DNA from: Caballeronia sordidicola
GTDB taxonomy: Bacteria > Pseudomonadota > Gammaproteobacteria > Burkholderiales > Burkholderiaceae
Direction of reading: 5' to 3'
DNA: 64,000 nt
Assembly: GCF_000729995.1 (NCBI RefSeq)
Contig: NZ_JNFG01000007.1
Location: 1 to 64,000, forward strand
Positions 26,855 to 35,924 of the stretch are shown here, one piece after another. The notes beneath the pieces were generated by a model. That model saw only the letters and a list, made by a program, of their open reading frames with translations, did no database searches and was not told the origin of the DNA. The number at the start of each line of letters is the position of its first letter. Within the stretch, counting starts at the first letter, position 1. The translations under genes and the position numbers were made by a program.

Positions 26855-28195
26855 TTAATGGCTCGGCCGTTTTTTACCAAGCGGTGCGGCGGAATCGATT
26901 GAACCGGTGGACTGTGCCGAAGCAGACTTGAACGTGAGCAACAAGGCCGCGCCAATCAGCCCAACGACCGCAAGCGAGAACATCCCCGCCTCCGGTGAGC
27001 CGACCACGCGCTCAGCCAGTCCTTTCAGATTTGGGGCAACGAAGCCGCCCAGGTTGCCGATCGAATTGATGAGCGCGATGCCGCCCGCGGCTGCAGCGCC
27101 GCCAAGGTAGCCCGTCGGCAAGGTCCAGAAGAGCGGCTGCACCGAGACGAAGCCAATCGCGGCAACGCAGAACGCGATCACGGCAAGCGTGAGCGAAGCG
27201 GTCATTGCCGAGGCCGCGATACCTAACGCCGCGAGCGTGAGCATGGCGGCGGCAAACGTCCGATGATGTCCCACGCGGTCAGCAATGCGGGTGACCACGA
27301 AGGTCCCGGCAATCGCTGCAATCCATGGAATGGCTGTGATCAAGCCGACCTTCGTCCCCACATGGCCGCCGGTCAGTCCGGCAATGCGCGTTGGCAAATA
27401 GAAGACCACGCCATAGACGCTGATCTGCACCGTGAAGTAGATGAAGCTGAAGAAGAGCACGCGGGTATCGCGCAAGGCGGCGAGCACCGAGGCGGGCCCG
27501 TGTGCGAGCTTGCGTTCGTCCTCGTCACGCAGTGCGGTGGACAATGCATTGCGTTGCACGTCGCTGAGCCAGCGTGCATCGGCGGGGCGATCGGTCAGGT
27601 AGAAGTAGGCGATCACACCGACCACCGAAGCCGCCACGCCTTCGACCACGAACAGCCATTGCCACGGATGCAGCCCGAATGGATTCGACGCATCGAGCAA
27701 AAGACCTGACACCGGACTGCCGAGCAACAGTGCAAGCGGAAAGCCGAAGTAGAACGCGCCCATGGTTTGCGAGCGCGTCTTGGCCGGAAACCAGTTTGAA
27801 AGAAACAGGATGATGCCGGGGAAGAATCCCGCCTCGGCTATCCCGAGCAGGACACGCAGCGCGTAGAAGCTCGTTGCATCGTGAGCAAGCGCCGTGCATG
27901 CCGAGACAATGCCCCACGTGACCATGATGCGGCTCATCCAGACGCGCGCGCCGAAACGGTACATGAGGAGATTGCTGGGCACCTCGAAGATCGCGTAACC
28001 GATGAAGAAGACCCCCGCGCCGAACGCGAATGCTGCGTCGCTCAAGCCCGTGTCGGCCTGCAGGACACTCTTGGCGAACCCCACGTTGGCACGGTCGATG
28101 AAGGCCAGTACGTACATCAGCACGAGGAATGGCAGCAGCCGCGAACGTGCTCGGCCAATAGCGCTGTCAAGCGCCGCATCGCGGGTTGCGATCAT
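26855..28195 (-). CDS. MFS transporter (ACS family, sugar-acid type)
   Basis: A 446-residue MFS protein. VLMYVLAFIDRANVGFAKS in helix 1, EVPSNLLMYRFGAR in the loop and FFPGIILFLSNWFPAKTR in helices 4-5 are typical of ACS transporters for tartrate, rhamnonate or galactonate-like anions. It is the first gene of the five-gene operon and lies 168 bp from the divergent GbpR-type LysR gene, its probable regulator. The dehydratase follows after 48 bp. Confidence 0.87.
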   Translation of the reverse strand: MIATRDAALDSAIGRARSRLLPFLVLMYVLAFIDRANVGFAKSVLQADTGLSDAAFAFGAGVFFIGYAIFEVPSNLLMYRFGARVWMSRIMVTWGIVSACTALAHDATSFYALRVLLGIAEAGFFPGIILFLSNWFPAKTRSQTMGAFYFGFPLALLLGSPVSGLLLDASNPFGLHPWQWLFVVEGVAASVVGVIAYFYLTDRPADARWLSDVQRNALSTALRDEDERKLAHGPASVLAALRDTRVLFFSFIYFTVQISVYGVVFYLPTRIAGLTGGHVGTKVGLITAIPWIAAIAGTFVVTRIADRVGHHRTFAAAMLTLAALGIAASAMTASLTLAVIAFCVAAIGFVSVQPLFWTLPTGYLGGAAAAGGIALINSIGNLGGFVAPNLKGLAERVVGSPEAGMFSLAVVGLIGAALLLTFKSASAQSTGSIDSAAPLGKKRPSH

Positions 28196-28363
28196 TGATT
28201 TGTCTCCTGAGTTTTATTGCACGCGGCTCGTTCGTGGGTCGTTCGTGACTCATTACGCCGAGGGTTTTTGTGCGTGTCGTTTGATACCCGTAGTGTGCGA
28301 AACTACGCGATAACTGACTATTGAATTAATCGCATCGCTCTATTCCCTGGAGTTATCGCTCGC

Positions 28364-29302
28364 ATGATCGCGCCCGCATCCACCATCCGCAAGCGCTTGC
28401 GCCTGCGCCACCTGCAACTCATGGTGGCGCTCTCGGAATTCGGCTCCCTGCGTCGCGCCGCCGACGAACTCGCGATGACCCAGCCCGCCGCGACCAAGGC
28501 GCTGCAGGAGCTGGAGGACACCGTTGGCGTGTCGCTGTTCGTGCGGCACGCGCGCGGCATGGAGCCGACCATCTTCGGCGAAGCGGTGATGCGCTATGCG
28601 CGCGTGGTGTTTGAAGACCTCGATGAACTGCGTGAGGAACTGGCCGCGATTGAAGCCGGCGATATCGGCAAGGTGCGCATTGGCGCCGTGATGGCACCCG
28701 CGCCCGAACTGCTTACGGGAGCCATTGTGTCGCTGAAAGAGGCGCATCCGCGCCTGCAGATCTCCGTGCAGATCGATACCAGCGACGTGCTCGTGCAGGC
28801 CTTGCAGCAAGATCAGCTCGATATTGTGATCGGGCGGATTCCCGATGGTTTTCCCGCGCTCGACTTGAGTTTCGAGACCTTGTCGGAAGAGGCTTTATCG
28901 ATCGTCGCCCGGCCGGATCATCCTGCCGCGAAGACTACGGCACGGCCCAGGCTTGCGGAACTGGCGCAGTACCCATGGATCGTGCAACCGCATCCGAGCC
29001 CGATGCGCCAGATCATCGACCAGACCTTTCGCGAGTCGCGCGTGGCACCGCCTATCAGCACTGTCGAGACCTCGTCGATCCTCACCACGCTCTCGCTCTT
29101 GCGCGACTCCGACATGCTGGCGGTGTTGCCAAGTTCGGTCGCGCAATACTACGTGGCATTGAACACCATGACCTCACTGCCAACGCCGTTGCGTGGAAGG
29201 CTCGCACCGTATGGGCTGATTCTTCGAAAGAATCGCCGGATCAGGCCGGCGACTCAACTCGTGATCGATGCGATCCGGGGTGGAGGAACGCTTGCTCAGT
29301 GA
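28364..29302 (+). CDS. LysR-family regulator, GbpR-like
   Basis: A 312-residue LysR regulator. The helix-turn-helix region is GSLRRAADELAMTQPAATKA. The internal RLRHLQLMVALSEFGS and the effector-domain patterns (GRIPDGFPALDL, SLLRDSDMLAVLP) resemble GbpR, the regulator of sugar-binding-protein and sugar-acid genes. It is divergent from the MFS-dehydratase operon, which it probably activates in response to a sugar acid. Its 3' end overlaps the convergent MFS gene by 7 bp. Confidence 0.88.
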   Translation: MIAPASTIRKRLRLRHLQLMVALSEFGSLRRAADELAMTQPAATKALQELEDTVGVSLFVRHARGMEPTIFGEAVMRYARVVFEDLDELREELAAIEAGDIGKVRIGAVMAPAPELLTGAIVSLKEAHPRLQISVQIDTSDVLVQALQQDQLDIVIGRIPDGFPALDLSFETLSEEALSIVARPDHPAAKTTARPRLAELAQYPWIVQPHPSPMRQIIDQTFRESRVAPPISTVETSSILTTLSLLRDSDMLAVLPSSVAQYYVALNTMTSLPTPLRGRLAPYGLILRKNRRIRPATQLVIDAIRGGGTLAQ

Positions 29303-30609
29303 CCAAGGCGGTCCGCCAACTCGAGTCCGCGGCGGGTTTCATCGTTTTGATCCGCACCCTGATCCAGCGCGATATCCGGGCGCATGAAGAACGTCATCAC
29401 AATGCCGAGCGCAAGCAGGCCGACTGAACCGGCGAACGGTAAGGTCCAGCTCCCGGTGTGATCCACGACGAAGCCAAATACGATCGGCGAGAAGATACCT
29501 GCTATTGCCGAGCCCGCATTGACCAGGCCGCTCGCAATGCCGACATGCTTGGGCGTAATGTCCATCGGCACCGCCCAGATGGGTCCAATGGTCATCTCCA
29601 GGAAGAAGAACGACAGGCTCATGGATGCAGCCATGACCGGCAGCGACTTGACGAACAGCACGGGCGTGAGGAACACGAGTGCGCCAAGAAACGCGCCAAT
29701 GATGACGTTACGCCGCGCCGCCACCACGTTGCGCGTGCGTTTCAATATGCGGTCGCTCAACACGCCGCCCGCCGTATTGCCGACCACGCCCGAGAGGAAT
29801 ACGCCGGCCGAAAAGAGCGCGGAGCTTTTCAGGTCGAGGCCACGGCCATGCATGAAAAACGTGGGTAACCATGTGAAGAACAACCAGCCGGTCCAGCCGT
29901 AGCAGAAGTAGACAATCATGGTCGGGCCGATGCGCTTGAGCAACCGCCGCCACGGAACCGGCGCGTGAGTCTTTTCAACCACGACCTTGCCTTCGGGCGG
30001 CAAGCCGAGTGCTTCTTCTGCGGTCATGTGCCGATGCTTGCGCGGGTTATCGGTGAAATACCACGCATAGGCGCATACCCAGAACGCAGTCAGCACACCA
30101 ACCAGGATGAACGACGCACGCCATGACGCGAACGCCACAAGCAGCGCGATCAGCGGCGGCGTCAGGGCATTGCCGAGGCGTGAGAACGAGTGCGTAAGAC
30201 CTTGCACGAACCCGCGCTTCTCGGCCGGGAACCAGTTGGTCAATGCACGTGCTTGCGCCGGCAGCGCTGCGCCCTCGCCGACGCCCAGCAACATCCGCGC
30301 GCAGAACAAGGTGACGACCCCGCCCGCGAAACCGGTGGCGACAGTCGCAACGATCCAGATGGACGCGCAGATGATCAGGGTGGTTTTCGCACCGAAGCGA
30401 TCGCTGAGCCAGCCGCCAATTACCTGGCAGATCGCGTACGTGTAGGCGAAGGCGGCGAAGACGAGGCCGACGTCGGTGTTGGTGAGATGCAGGTCATCGC
30501 GAATCAGGCCGGCAGCGGCCGAGAGATTCACGCGATCCAGATACATGATGAACGACATCGCGCACATGAGCGCGAGGATTGACCGGCTGACTTTGGGTCG
30601 ATGGAACAT
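29296..30609 (-). CDS. MFS transporter (ACS family, hexuronate/glucarate-like)
   Basis: A 437-residue MFS protein with YLDRVNLSAAAGLIRDDL in helix 1, GGWLSDRFGAKTTL in the loop, and ARMLLGVGEGAALPAQARA in helix 4. It resembles glucarate, galactarate or hexuronate transporters. It lies about 200 bp downstream of the exuT-like gene on the same strand and is convergent with the LysR gene. Whether it belongs to the udh-exuT unit is uncertain. Confidence 0.85.
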   Translation of the reverse strand: MFHRPKVSRSILALMCAMSFIMYLDRVNLSAAAGLIRDDLHLTNTDVGLVFAAFAYTYAICQVIGGWLSDRFGAKTTLIICASIWIVATVATGFAGGVVTLFCARMLLGVGEGAALPAQARALTNWFPAEKRGFVQGLTHSFSRLGNALTPPLIALLVAFASWRASFILVGVLTAFWVCAYAWYFTDNPRKHRHMTAEEALGLPPEGKVVVEKTHAPVPWRRLLKRIGPTMIVYFCYGWTGWLFFTWLPTFFMHGRGLDLKSSALFSAGVFLSGVVGNTAGGVLSDRILKRTRNVVAARRNVIIGAFLGALVFLTPVLFVKSLPVMAASMSLSFFFLEMTIGPIWAVPMDITPKHVGIASGLVNAGSAIAGIFSPIVFGFVVDHTGSWTLPFAGSVGLLALGIVMTFFMRPDIALDQGADQNDETRRGLELADRLGH

Positions 30610-30815
30610 TTGTCTCCTCTTCCTTCACTGTTGCGCCTTCGGGCGCTTCTTATGTGAGGCACTCAGGCTTCGCGTATTAGCCGAAGCAATTGGAGACAGA
30701 GTCTGTTCAATCGAGCGATATCCGTCTAGTGAAAATATCTGATGTGGCGATTCCTTTTACTTATAGGTCGGCGCGGTCATGAAATGCAAAGCGGCGCCGG
30801 TCCTGATTCCTCGCC

Positions 30816-32108
30816 CTACTTGAACCCCGGCCCCGCTGCAACCAGACGCGGCTCCGGTATGCGCTCGCCGCTTCTCGCCAGCCAGCACACCACGCCCGCT
30901 GCGACGATGTCGAACACCGCCAGTACGACAAACAGCGGACTGTAGCCGACCTGCGTGACCAATACGCCGAACAGCGCCGTGAAAGCGGCAGCGCCGAGGT
31001 ACCCCGCCATGCCGCCCATGCCCGTAGCGGTCGCGACTTCGTTCTTGCCGAACAGGTCCGACGTAATGGCGTACAGCGCGCCCGATAACGTCTGATGGGC
31101 GAAGCCGCCGACGCACAGAAGCGCAACAGCCGCGTAAGGACTCGCCACCAGTCCGACGCACGCCGGCCCGATCATGCATAACGCACCGACGACGAAGACC
31201 ATCTTGCGCGACGTGAACAGCGAAACTTTGGCGTACTTATGGAACAGCGGACTGAGGTAGCCGCCAAGCACGCAACCAATGTCGGCCGCCAGAAAAGGCA
31301 TCCATGCATACAGCGCGACTTCCTTCAGGTTCATGTGCCGCTCGGTCATCATGTAAAGCGGAATCCACGCATTGAAAGTCTGCCAGGCCGGCTCGGACAA
31401 AATCCGCGGAATACCGATCGCCCAGAAGTTGCGGCTGCCCAGCATCTCGGACCAGCGTTTCTTGGGCGCGCTGTCATCGCTGTGCTTGGCCTCCTGCCCG
31501 CTGAGGATGTAATCCCGTTCAGCATCGCCCAGCAGCTTCTGCTTACGCGGATGCTTGTACATCAGCATCCACAGCGCGGTCCAGGCCACGCCGAGCACGC
31601 CGACGATCAGGAACGCCCATTGCCATTGCCCGTGCATCAACGCCCATACAACCAGAGGGGGTGCAAGCAGCGCGCCAATGGACGAGCCAATGTTGAACCA
31701 GCCGATAGCCACCGAACGCTCCTTGGCCGGGAACCACTCGCTCGTCGCCTTCACGCCTGCGGGAATGCCGGCCGACTCGGCAATGCCGAGCACGCCGCGA
31801 AAGAACGCAAGGCTTTGCCAGTTCGTCGACCATGCCGCCGCCGCGCAGGCCAGGGACCAGGCGAGCGCGAAGGCCGCAAAACCAATTTTGGTGCCGACGG
31901 TGTCAAGCACATAGCCCGCGACCGGCTGCATGAACGCATAGCAAAGTTGCCATGCCACCACGACATGCGAGTACTGTGCGGTCGTGATATGCAGGTCTTT
32001 CATCAGTGTTGGCGCCGCCACCGAGAGCGTGTTGCGCGCGAGGTAATTGATGATCAGACCCGCCGCTACCAGGCTCACCATCCACCAGCGAATGCCCTTG
32101 ATTTTCAT
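30816..32108 (-). CDS. MFS hexuronate transporter, ExuT-like
   Basis: A 430-residue MFS protein. The N terminus MKIKGIRWWMVSLVAAGLI with INYLARNTLSVAAPTLMKDL, and the helix 4-5 stretch GIAESAGIPAGVKATSEWFP, are characteristic of ExuT-type hexuronate symporters. It follows the uronate dehydrogenase gene after 57 bp, so the pair would import a hexuronate and oxidise it. The substrate (galacturonate or glucuronate) is inferred from that pairing. Confidence 0.87.
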   Translation of the reverse strand: MKIKGIRWWMVSLVAAGLIINYLARNTLSVAAPTLMKDLHITTAQYSHVVVAWQLCYAFMQPVAGYVLDTVGTKIGFAAFALAWSLACAAAAWSTNWQSLAFFRGVLGIAESAGIPAGVKATSEWFPAKERSVAIGWFNIGSSIGALLAPPLVVWALMHGQWQWAFLIVGVLGVAWTALWMLMYKHPRKQKLLGDAERDYILSGQEAKHSDDSAPKKRWSEMLGSRNFWAIGIPRILSEPAWQTFNAWIPLYMMTERHMNLKEVALYAWMPFLAADIGCVLGGYLSPLFHKYAKVSLFTSRKMVFVVGALCMIGPACVGLVASPYAAVALLCVGGFAHQTLSGALYAITSDLFGKNEVATATGMGGMAGYLGAAAFTALFGVLVTQVGYSPLFVVLAVFDIVAAGVVCWLARSGERIPEPRLVAAGPGFK

Positions 32109-32165
32109 TGCTGTCTCCTTTCAATGCTTTTGCTTTTAGTCCTGGTACTTCCAATCTTCAGCCAG

Positions 32166-33002
32166 TCAGATGGGCTGCGCTGCCGGAGCGCTTGATCCAT
32201 CCGACGCGCTGTCTTCGCGCGAGTAATCGAGGCCGACGAAGCTGCCACCCTGATAGCGCTGACCGAGGGCATCGAGCGGGTTCGGCCCTGCGAGCACTTG
32301 CGCGGCGTAGTCCTCGGCGTTTTGTGTCGGCTCATAACCCAGGCGCTCGGCGCCGCAGTTGTCCCACCAGCTGCGCGTGTTCGCGGAGACGCCCCAGACC
32401 GTCATGAAACCCACGCTCTCGGCCTCGATACAACGGTCAAGGAAATGCATCAGGTCGCTATGCCCGAACCAGGTGCTCAGGTGCCTGGGCTCGGTCGGGC
32501 GTTCGAGGCAACTGCCAATGCGTACGCAAATGCTCTCGATGCCGTGCTTGTCCCAATACATTCTTGCCAATGCCTCGCCCCACACCTTGCTCAGACCGTA
32601 GAAACCATCCGGGCGCAGCGCGCAGTCGAGTTCAAGATGTTCCGTGACCGGGTACATGCCGATCGCGTGGTTCGAGCTGGCGAAGACCACCCGCCGCACG
32701 CCTTGCCTGCGCGCACCTTCGTAGACCTCGACTAACGCCCGCAAGTTGTTGTCGATGATTTCAGGGAGCGGGCGCTCCACACTCGTGCCCGCGAAGTGGA
32801 TCAATACGTCGACACCGTTAAGCAGGCGATCCACGATGGCAGGGTCACGGAGGTCGCCATGCATGACATCCTCTCTCTCCACTAACGCGACCAGCGGCTT
32901 GGTACCCCCAGCCGAGCGCAATGGAATGCCACGTGCGATCAGCGCGGTCCGTACTACCGAGCCAAGCTGACCGCCGGCCCCACTCAGGGCAATCTTCTTC
33001 AT
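32166..33002 (-). CDS. udh: NAD-dependent uronate dehydrogenase
   Basis: A 278-residue extended SDR closely patterned on bacterial uronate dehydrogenases. The cofactor loop SGAGGQLGSVV, the serine context VFASSNHAIGMYP, YGLSKVWGE (YxxxK), CVRIGSC and SANTRSWWDNCG are all family hallmarks. It oxidises D-galacturonate or D-glucuronate to the aldaro-lactone. The exuT-like transporter follows. The later steps (lactonase, galactarate or glucarate dehydratase) are not encoded adjacently and are presumably elsewhere. Two GTACG-containing sites lie upstream. Confidence 0.9.
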   Translation of the reverse strand: MKKIALSGAGGQLGSVVRTALIARGIPLRSAGGTKPLVALVEREDVMHGDLRDPAIVDRLLNGVDVLIHFAGTSVERPLPEIIDNNLRALVEVYEGARRQGVRRVVFASSNHAIGMYPVTEHLELDCALRPDGFYGLSKVWGEALARMYWDKHGIESICVRIGSCLERPTEPRHLSTWFGHSDLMHFLDRCIEAESVGFMTVWGVSANTRSWWDNCGAERLGYEPTQNAEDYAAQVLAGPNPLDALGQRYQGGSFVGLDYSREDSASDGSSAPAAQPI

Positions 33003-33532
33003 AAGTTTCCTTTGGGTGCCCCGAACGCCTGAGCCGCGCGAGCAATGTCACGCGGTCGGAACTGGGGCTTAGTGCGTAGACATTCCAGTGGTTGTACGAT
33101 AACGTACTATATGTTTCCGGGAAATAGATTTCGACTTGGCATTTACCCGTAGACCGGGTGCGTCATTGACGGCAAAATGACCTTCTCAGATGATGTGCTA
33201 GCGTATCAATTTGTACGACGTCCTATAACAATTAGGATATTTTGACCACTGGAACAACGTGGTTGGGCTCGGCGGGAAGGCAGATGCGAGCGCCACCGAC
33301 GGGTTCAACGAAAGTGAATGGCGCAACTCGATATACGTTGGCCGGGGTGGGGAGCGCGGCAGGCCTTGTGTTCAACTTTACGCGGCTAGGCACCGGGAGC
33401 GCTTTAATAGGCGCCACGTCAATTCATCGGACAGAAAATAGCGCCTGGTTCTATCCGATGCCGCAACTGATATCCGGGGTCATCGAACTGCAAGGGATTG
33501 TTGAAACACTTCGCATCGACAAGAACCGCGAG
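33003..33532. other. Intergenic region upstream of udh
   Basis: About 530 bp without a recognisable gene. It contains the udh promoter region, two GTACG-type operator candidates, and on the plus strand an open frame that only becomes protein-like at about 33533, where a response-regulator fragment begins. Confidence 0.5.
33094..33107. promoter_or_regulatory. GTACG-ATAA-CGTAC inverted repeat upstream of udh
   Basis: A perfect 5-bp inverted repeat with a 4-bp spacer, located 92-105 bp upstream of the udh start and preceded by TT. A related sequence, TTGTACGACGTCCTAT, occurs at 33211-33226. Short TTGTACG-like palindromes are common targets of GntR/FadR-type regulators of sugar-acid genes; no such regulator gene is in the window. 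Confidence 0.45.
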
Positions 33533-33652
33533 AAAAACGAAGCGATCACCGAGCGAAAAGAGCGAGGCAAGGCCGCCGGCGCAGAGGGCTGGATAGTCAA
33601 ACCATTCAAAGGTGACGGCGTGCTGGATACGTTCAGGAAGCTGGCAAGCTAA
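33533..33652 (+). pseudogene. C-terminal fragment of a CheY-like response regulator
   Basis: The frame ends with TERKERGKAAGAEGWIVKPF and then a short helix up to DTFRKLAS. This is the alpha4-beta5-alpha5 end of a receiver domain, including the conserved Lys-Pro. The upstream part of the open frame (33242 onward, TTG start) shows no receiver similarity, and the phosphorylatable aspartate and earlier strands are missing. It appears to be a decayed remnant of a single-domain response regulator. Confidence 0.6.
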
Positions 33653-33659
33653 GCGGGCC

Positions 33660-34313
33660 TCAAAACTCGGCATCCAGCTCGTCGATCTCTTCGACTTCTT
33701 GTTGCGCATCGGCTATCCATTGCTGCATCTCCGGCAAGGCGAGAATGCGCTGCGAATAGGCGACAATCTCGGGCTCGAGCTTGACGTCGTAAGTGACAAA
33801 GCGCGTGACGACTGGTGCGAACATCGCATCGGCGGCGCTAAGCGCCCCGAACAAATAGGGACCTTCATATTGCTCAAGGCATTCGAGCCAGATCGCCGTA
33901 ATGCGCTCGATATCGGTCTGAGCGCGTGCCCAGATCGTGAAGTTCGGGAAGTGCGATTTTATGTTCATGGGCAATGCCGAGCGCAAGGAACTGAAGCCCG
34001 AATGCATTTCTCCGCAAATAGAACGACAGTGCGCACGCATGCGCCGGTCATCAGGCAACAGCCCCGCTTTCGGACGCACTTCGTTCAGGTATTCCGCGAT
34101 CGCGAGCGTGTCCCATACCTTGATGCCGTCGTGGACCAGGCAGGGAACGAGAATGGACGGCGACAGCAGCAGCAGTTCGGCACGCGCGCCGGGGTCATCC
34201 ATGGACATCACGAACTCGTCGAACGGCAGTCCGCTGAATTTGGTGAGCAACCAGCCTCTTAACGACCACGACGAATAGTTCTTGCTGCTGATAGTGAGCG
34301 TAGCATTCGTCAT
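33660..34313 (-). CDS. Glutathione S-transferase family protein
   Basis: A 217-residue GST. The thioredoxin-like N domain starts TISSKNYSSWSLRGWLL, where a serine or tyrosine of the NYSSWS segment is the likely catalytic residue. It includes ILVPCLVHDGIKVWDTLAIAEY (cis-proline and glutathione gamma-glutamyl binding), followed by an all-helical C domain with the GALSAADAMFAPV helix. It is predicted to conjugate or reduce electrophiles; substrate unknown. It is divergent from the PhaZ-type gene and convergent with the response-regulator remnant. Confidence 0.86.
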   Translation of the reverse strand: MTNATLTISSKNYSSWSLRGWLLTKFSGLPFDEFVMSMDDPGARAELLLLSPSILVPCLVHDGIKVWDTLAIAEYLNEVRPKAGLLPDDRRMRAHCRSICGEMHSGFSSLRSALPMNIKSHFPNFTIWARAQTDIERITAIWLECLEQYEGPYLFGALSAADAMFAPVVTRFVTYDVKLEPEIVAYSQRILALPEMQQWIADAQQEVEEIDELDAEF

Positions 34314-34363
34314 CTGTTGCTCCTCAACGGATCAATTTAAGGTTCACGCTTATGCTCTCTTAT

Positions 34364-34387
34364 GCTCACGCTCAAGCTCAAGCTCAA
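34364..34387. repeat. Short GCTCAA tandem repeat
   Basis: Three exact copies of GCTCAA (34370-34387) follow one variant unit GCTCAC, upstream of the intracellular PHB depolymerase gene. Two TTATGCTC units lie just before. It is too short to interpret, but could vary in length between strains. Confidence 0.6.
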
Positions 34388-34547
34388 GCGAAAACGCAGA
34401 CGCCCAGCGGCGCGGCGCAGTGCGACGTGCACCAAAAGACTGCACGATCAGACCATGTTCAGGAATGTTGCAAGGGATGTGCCACTTTCAAACGCCCCTC
34501 ATGCTGACGCCGGACGTTGACATACAGTTGGCATATGTATTGCGTTG

Positions 34548-35921
34548 ATGTGGATGACTCTACAATACGCGCTCAAGCGAAAGCCGATGAACCCATTCGC
34601 ATACTCCGGCTATCAGGCGATGGCGGATCTCACACTGCCAATACGCCACGGCGCGGCGCTGCTCAATCACGCACTCGATGCGTGGCCGTTTCTCGCCGAT
34701 ACCCCTCACGGCCGGTCACTGCGAGCCACATGCGATCTGCTGGCACTGACAGCGCTCACGCATAGCCGGCGGCCATTCGCTATCGACTCGGTGGAGATGG
34801 ATGGCAAAAGCCTGCCCGTGACCGAGGAGATCACGCTCACCACGCCGTTCTGTTCGTTGCTGCATTTTGCGAAGGAAGGCGCGCCTAAACAGCCGCGCGT
34901 GCTGGTGATCGCGCCCATGTCCGGCCACTTCGCCACGCTCCTGCGCGGCACGGTACGCACCCTGCTGCCCCACCACGACGTCTATATCACGGACTGGATC
35001 AACCCCCGCGATGTCTCGCTCGCGCAGGGCCGCTTTGGCTTTGATGAATACGTCCAGCATGTCATCGACTTTATCGTCGCGCTGGGACCCAACACCCACT
35101 TGCTGGCGGTCTGCCAGCCGACCGTCGCCACCCTTGCAGCAGTTTCCCTGATGGCCGCAGACGATCATCCGCTGCAACCCGCCAGCATGACGCTGATGGC
35201 CGGCCCTATCGACACTCGCATCAATCCGACTTCGGTGAACGTGCTGGCGAAGAGCAAGCCGATCGAATGGTTCGAGCAAAATCTGATTAGTGCCGTGCCA
35301 TGGGGATTTGCGGGCGCAGGCCGGCGCGTTTATCCGGGCCACACGCAATTGATGGCATTCATGTCGATGAATCCGACACGTCATTTCGACGCGTTCGAAG
35401 ACATGGTGTATCAGCGCGCCAAGGGCGACCCAGCGAAAGCCGAGGCCATCCGCGTATTCTATGAAGAATACTTCGCGACCATGGATTTAACGGCCGAGTT
35501 TTACCTGGAGACAGTCGACACCATCTTTCAACAGCACGCGTTGCCGCTGCACGAACTGGAGGTGCGCGGACGCAGGGTTGATCCGTCTTTGATCCGGCGA
35601 ACCGCGCTGCTCACCGTTGAAGGCGAGCGCGACGATATCTGCGCGGTCGGCCAGACGCTTGCCGCGCAAGAGCTGTGCAACAAATTGCGCCCGTACATGA
35701 AGACCCACCACGTGCAAACGGGTGTCGGTCACTATGGCGTGTTCAACGGCAAACGCTGGGAGCGGCATATCTATCCACGCGTGCGCGCGATGATCCACGA
35801 CAACGAACCCAGCTCCATCGTCATCAATGCACGCGCCCAGCCTTTGCAATCATTGGCGCCGCTCGCACGCCCTGTCGCACCGCGCATGGATCTGAATGTG
35901 CAGTCCGAAGGGCCTGGATAA
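34548..35921 (+). CDS. phaZ: Intracellular polyhydroxyalkanoate depolymerase
   Basis: About 457 residues, soluble, with no signal peptide. The catalytic cysteine motif of intracellular PhaZ enzymes is clear (LLAVCQPTVATLAAV), as are the preceding YITDWINPRDVSLAQGRFGF and the C-terminal histidine region TGVGHYGVFNGKRW. It mobilises storage PHB to hydroxybutyrate. The start is uncertain: ATGs at 34548, 34554 and 34587 are all possible, and none has a strong ribosome site. It is convergent with the cupin gene after 3 bp. Together with the secreted PHB depolymerase at 2.9 kb, the window encodes two unrelated PHB-hydrolysing enzymes. Confidence 0.9.
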   Translation: MWMTLQYALKRKPMNPFAYSGYQAMADLTLPIRHGAALLNHALDAWPFLADTPHGRSLRATCDLLALTALTHSRRPFAIDSVEMDGKSLPVTEEITLTTPFCSLLHFAKEGAPKQPRVLVIAPMSGHFATLLRGTVRTLLPHHDVYITDWINPRDVSLAQGRFGFDEYVQHVIDFIVALGPNTHLLAVCQPTVATLAAVSLMAADDHPLQPASMTLMAGPIDTRINPTSVNVLAKSKPIEWFEQNLISAVPWGFAGAGRRVYPGHTQLMAFMSMNPTRHFDAFEDMVYQRAKGDPAKAEAIRVFYEEYFATMDLTAEFYLETVDTIFQQHALPLHELEVRGRRVDPSLIRRTALLTVEGERDDICAVGQTLAAQELCNKLRPYMKTHHVQTGVGHYGVFNGKRWERHIYPRVRAMIHDNEPSSIVINARAQPLQSLAPLARPVAPRMDLNVQSEGPG

Positions 35922-35924
35922 GAC

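Noticed and set aside
34364-34387. Short GCTCAA repeat as a possible CRISPR-like or phase-variation element
   Set aside because: The units are 6 bp with no spacers. It is outside the phaZ coding frame and too short to infer function.
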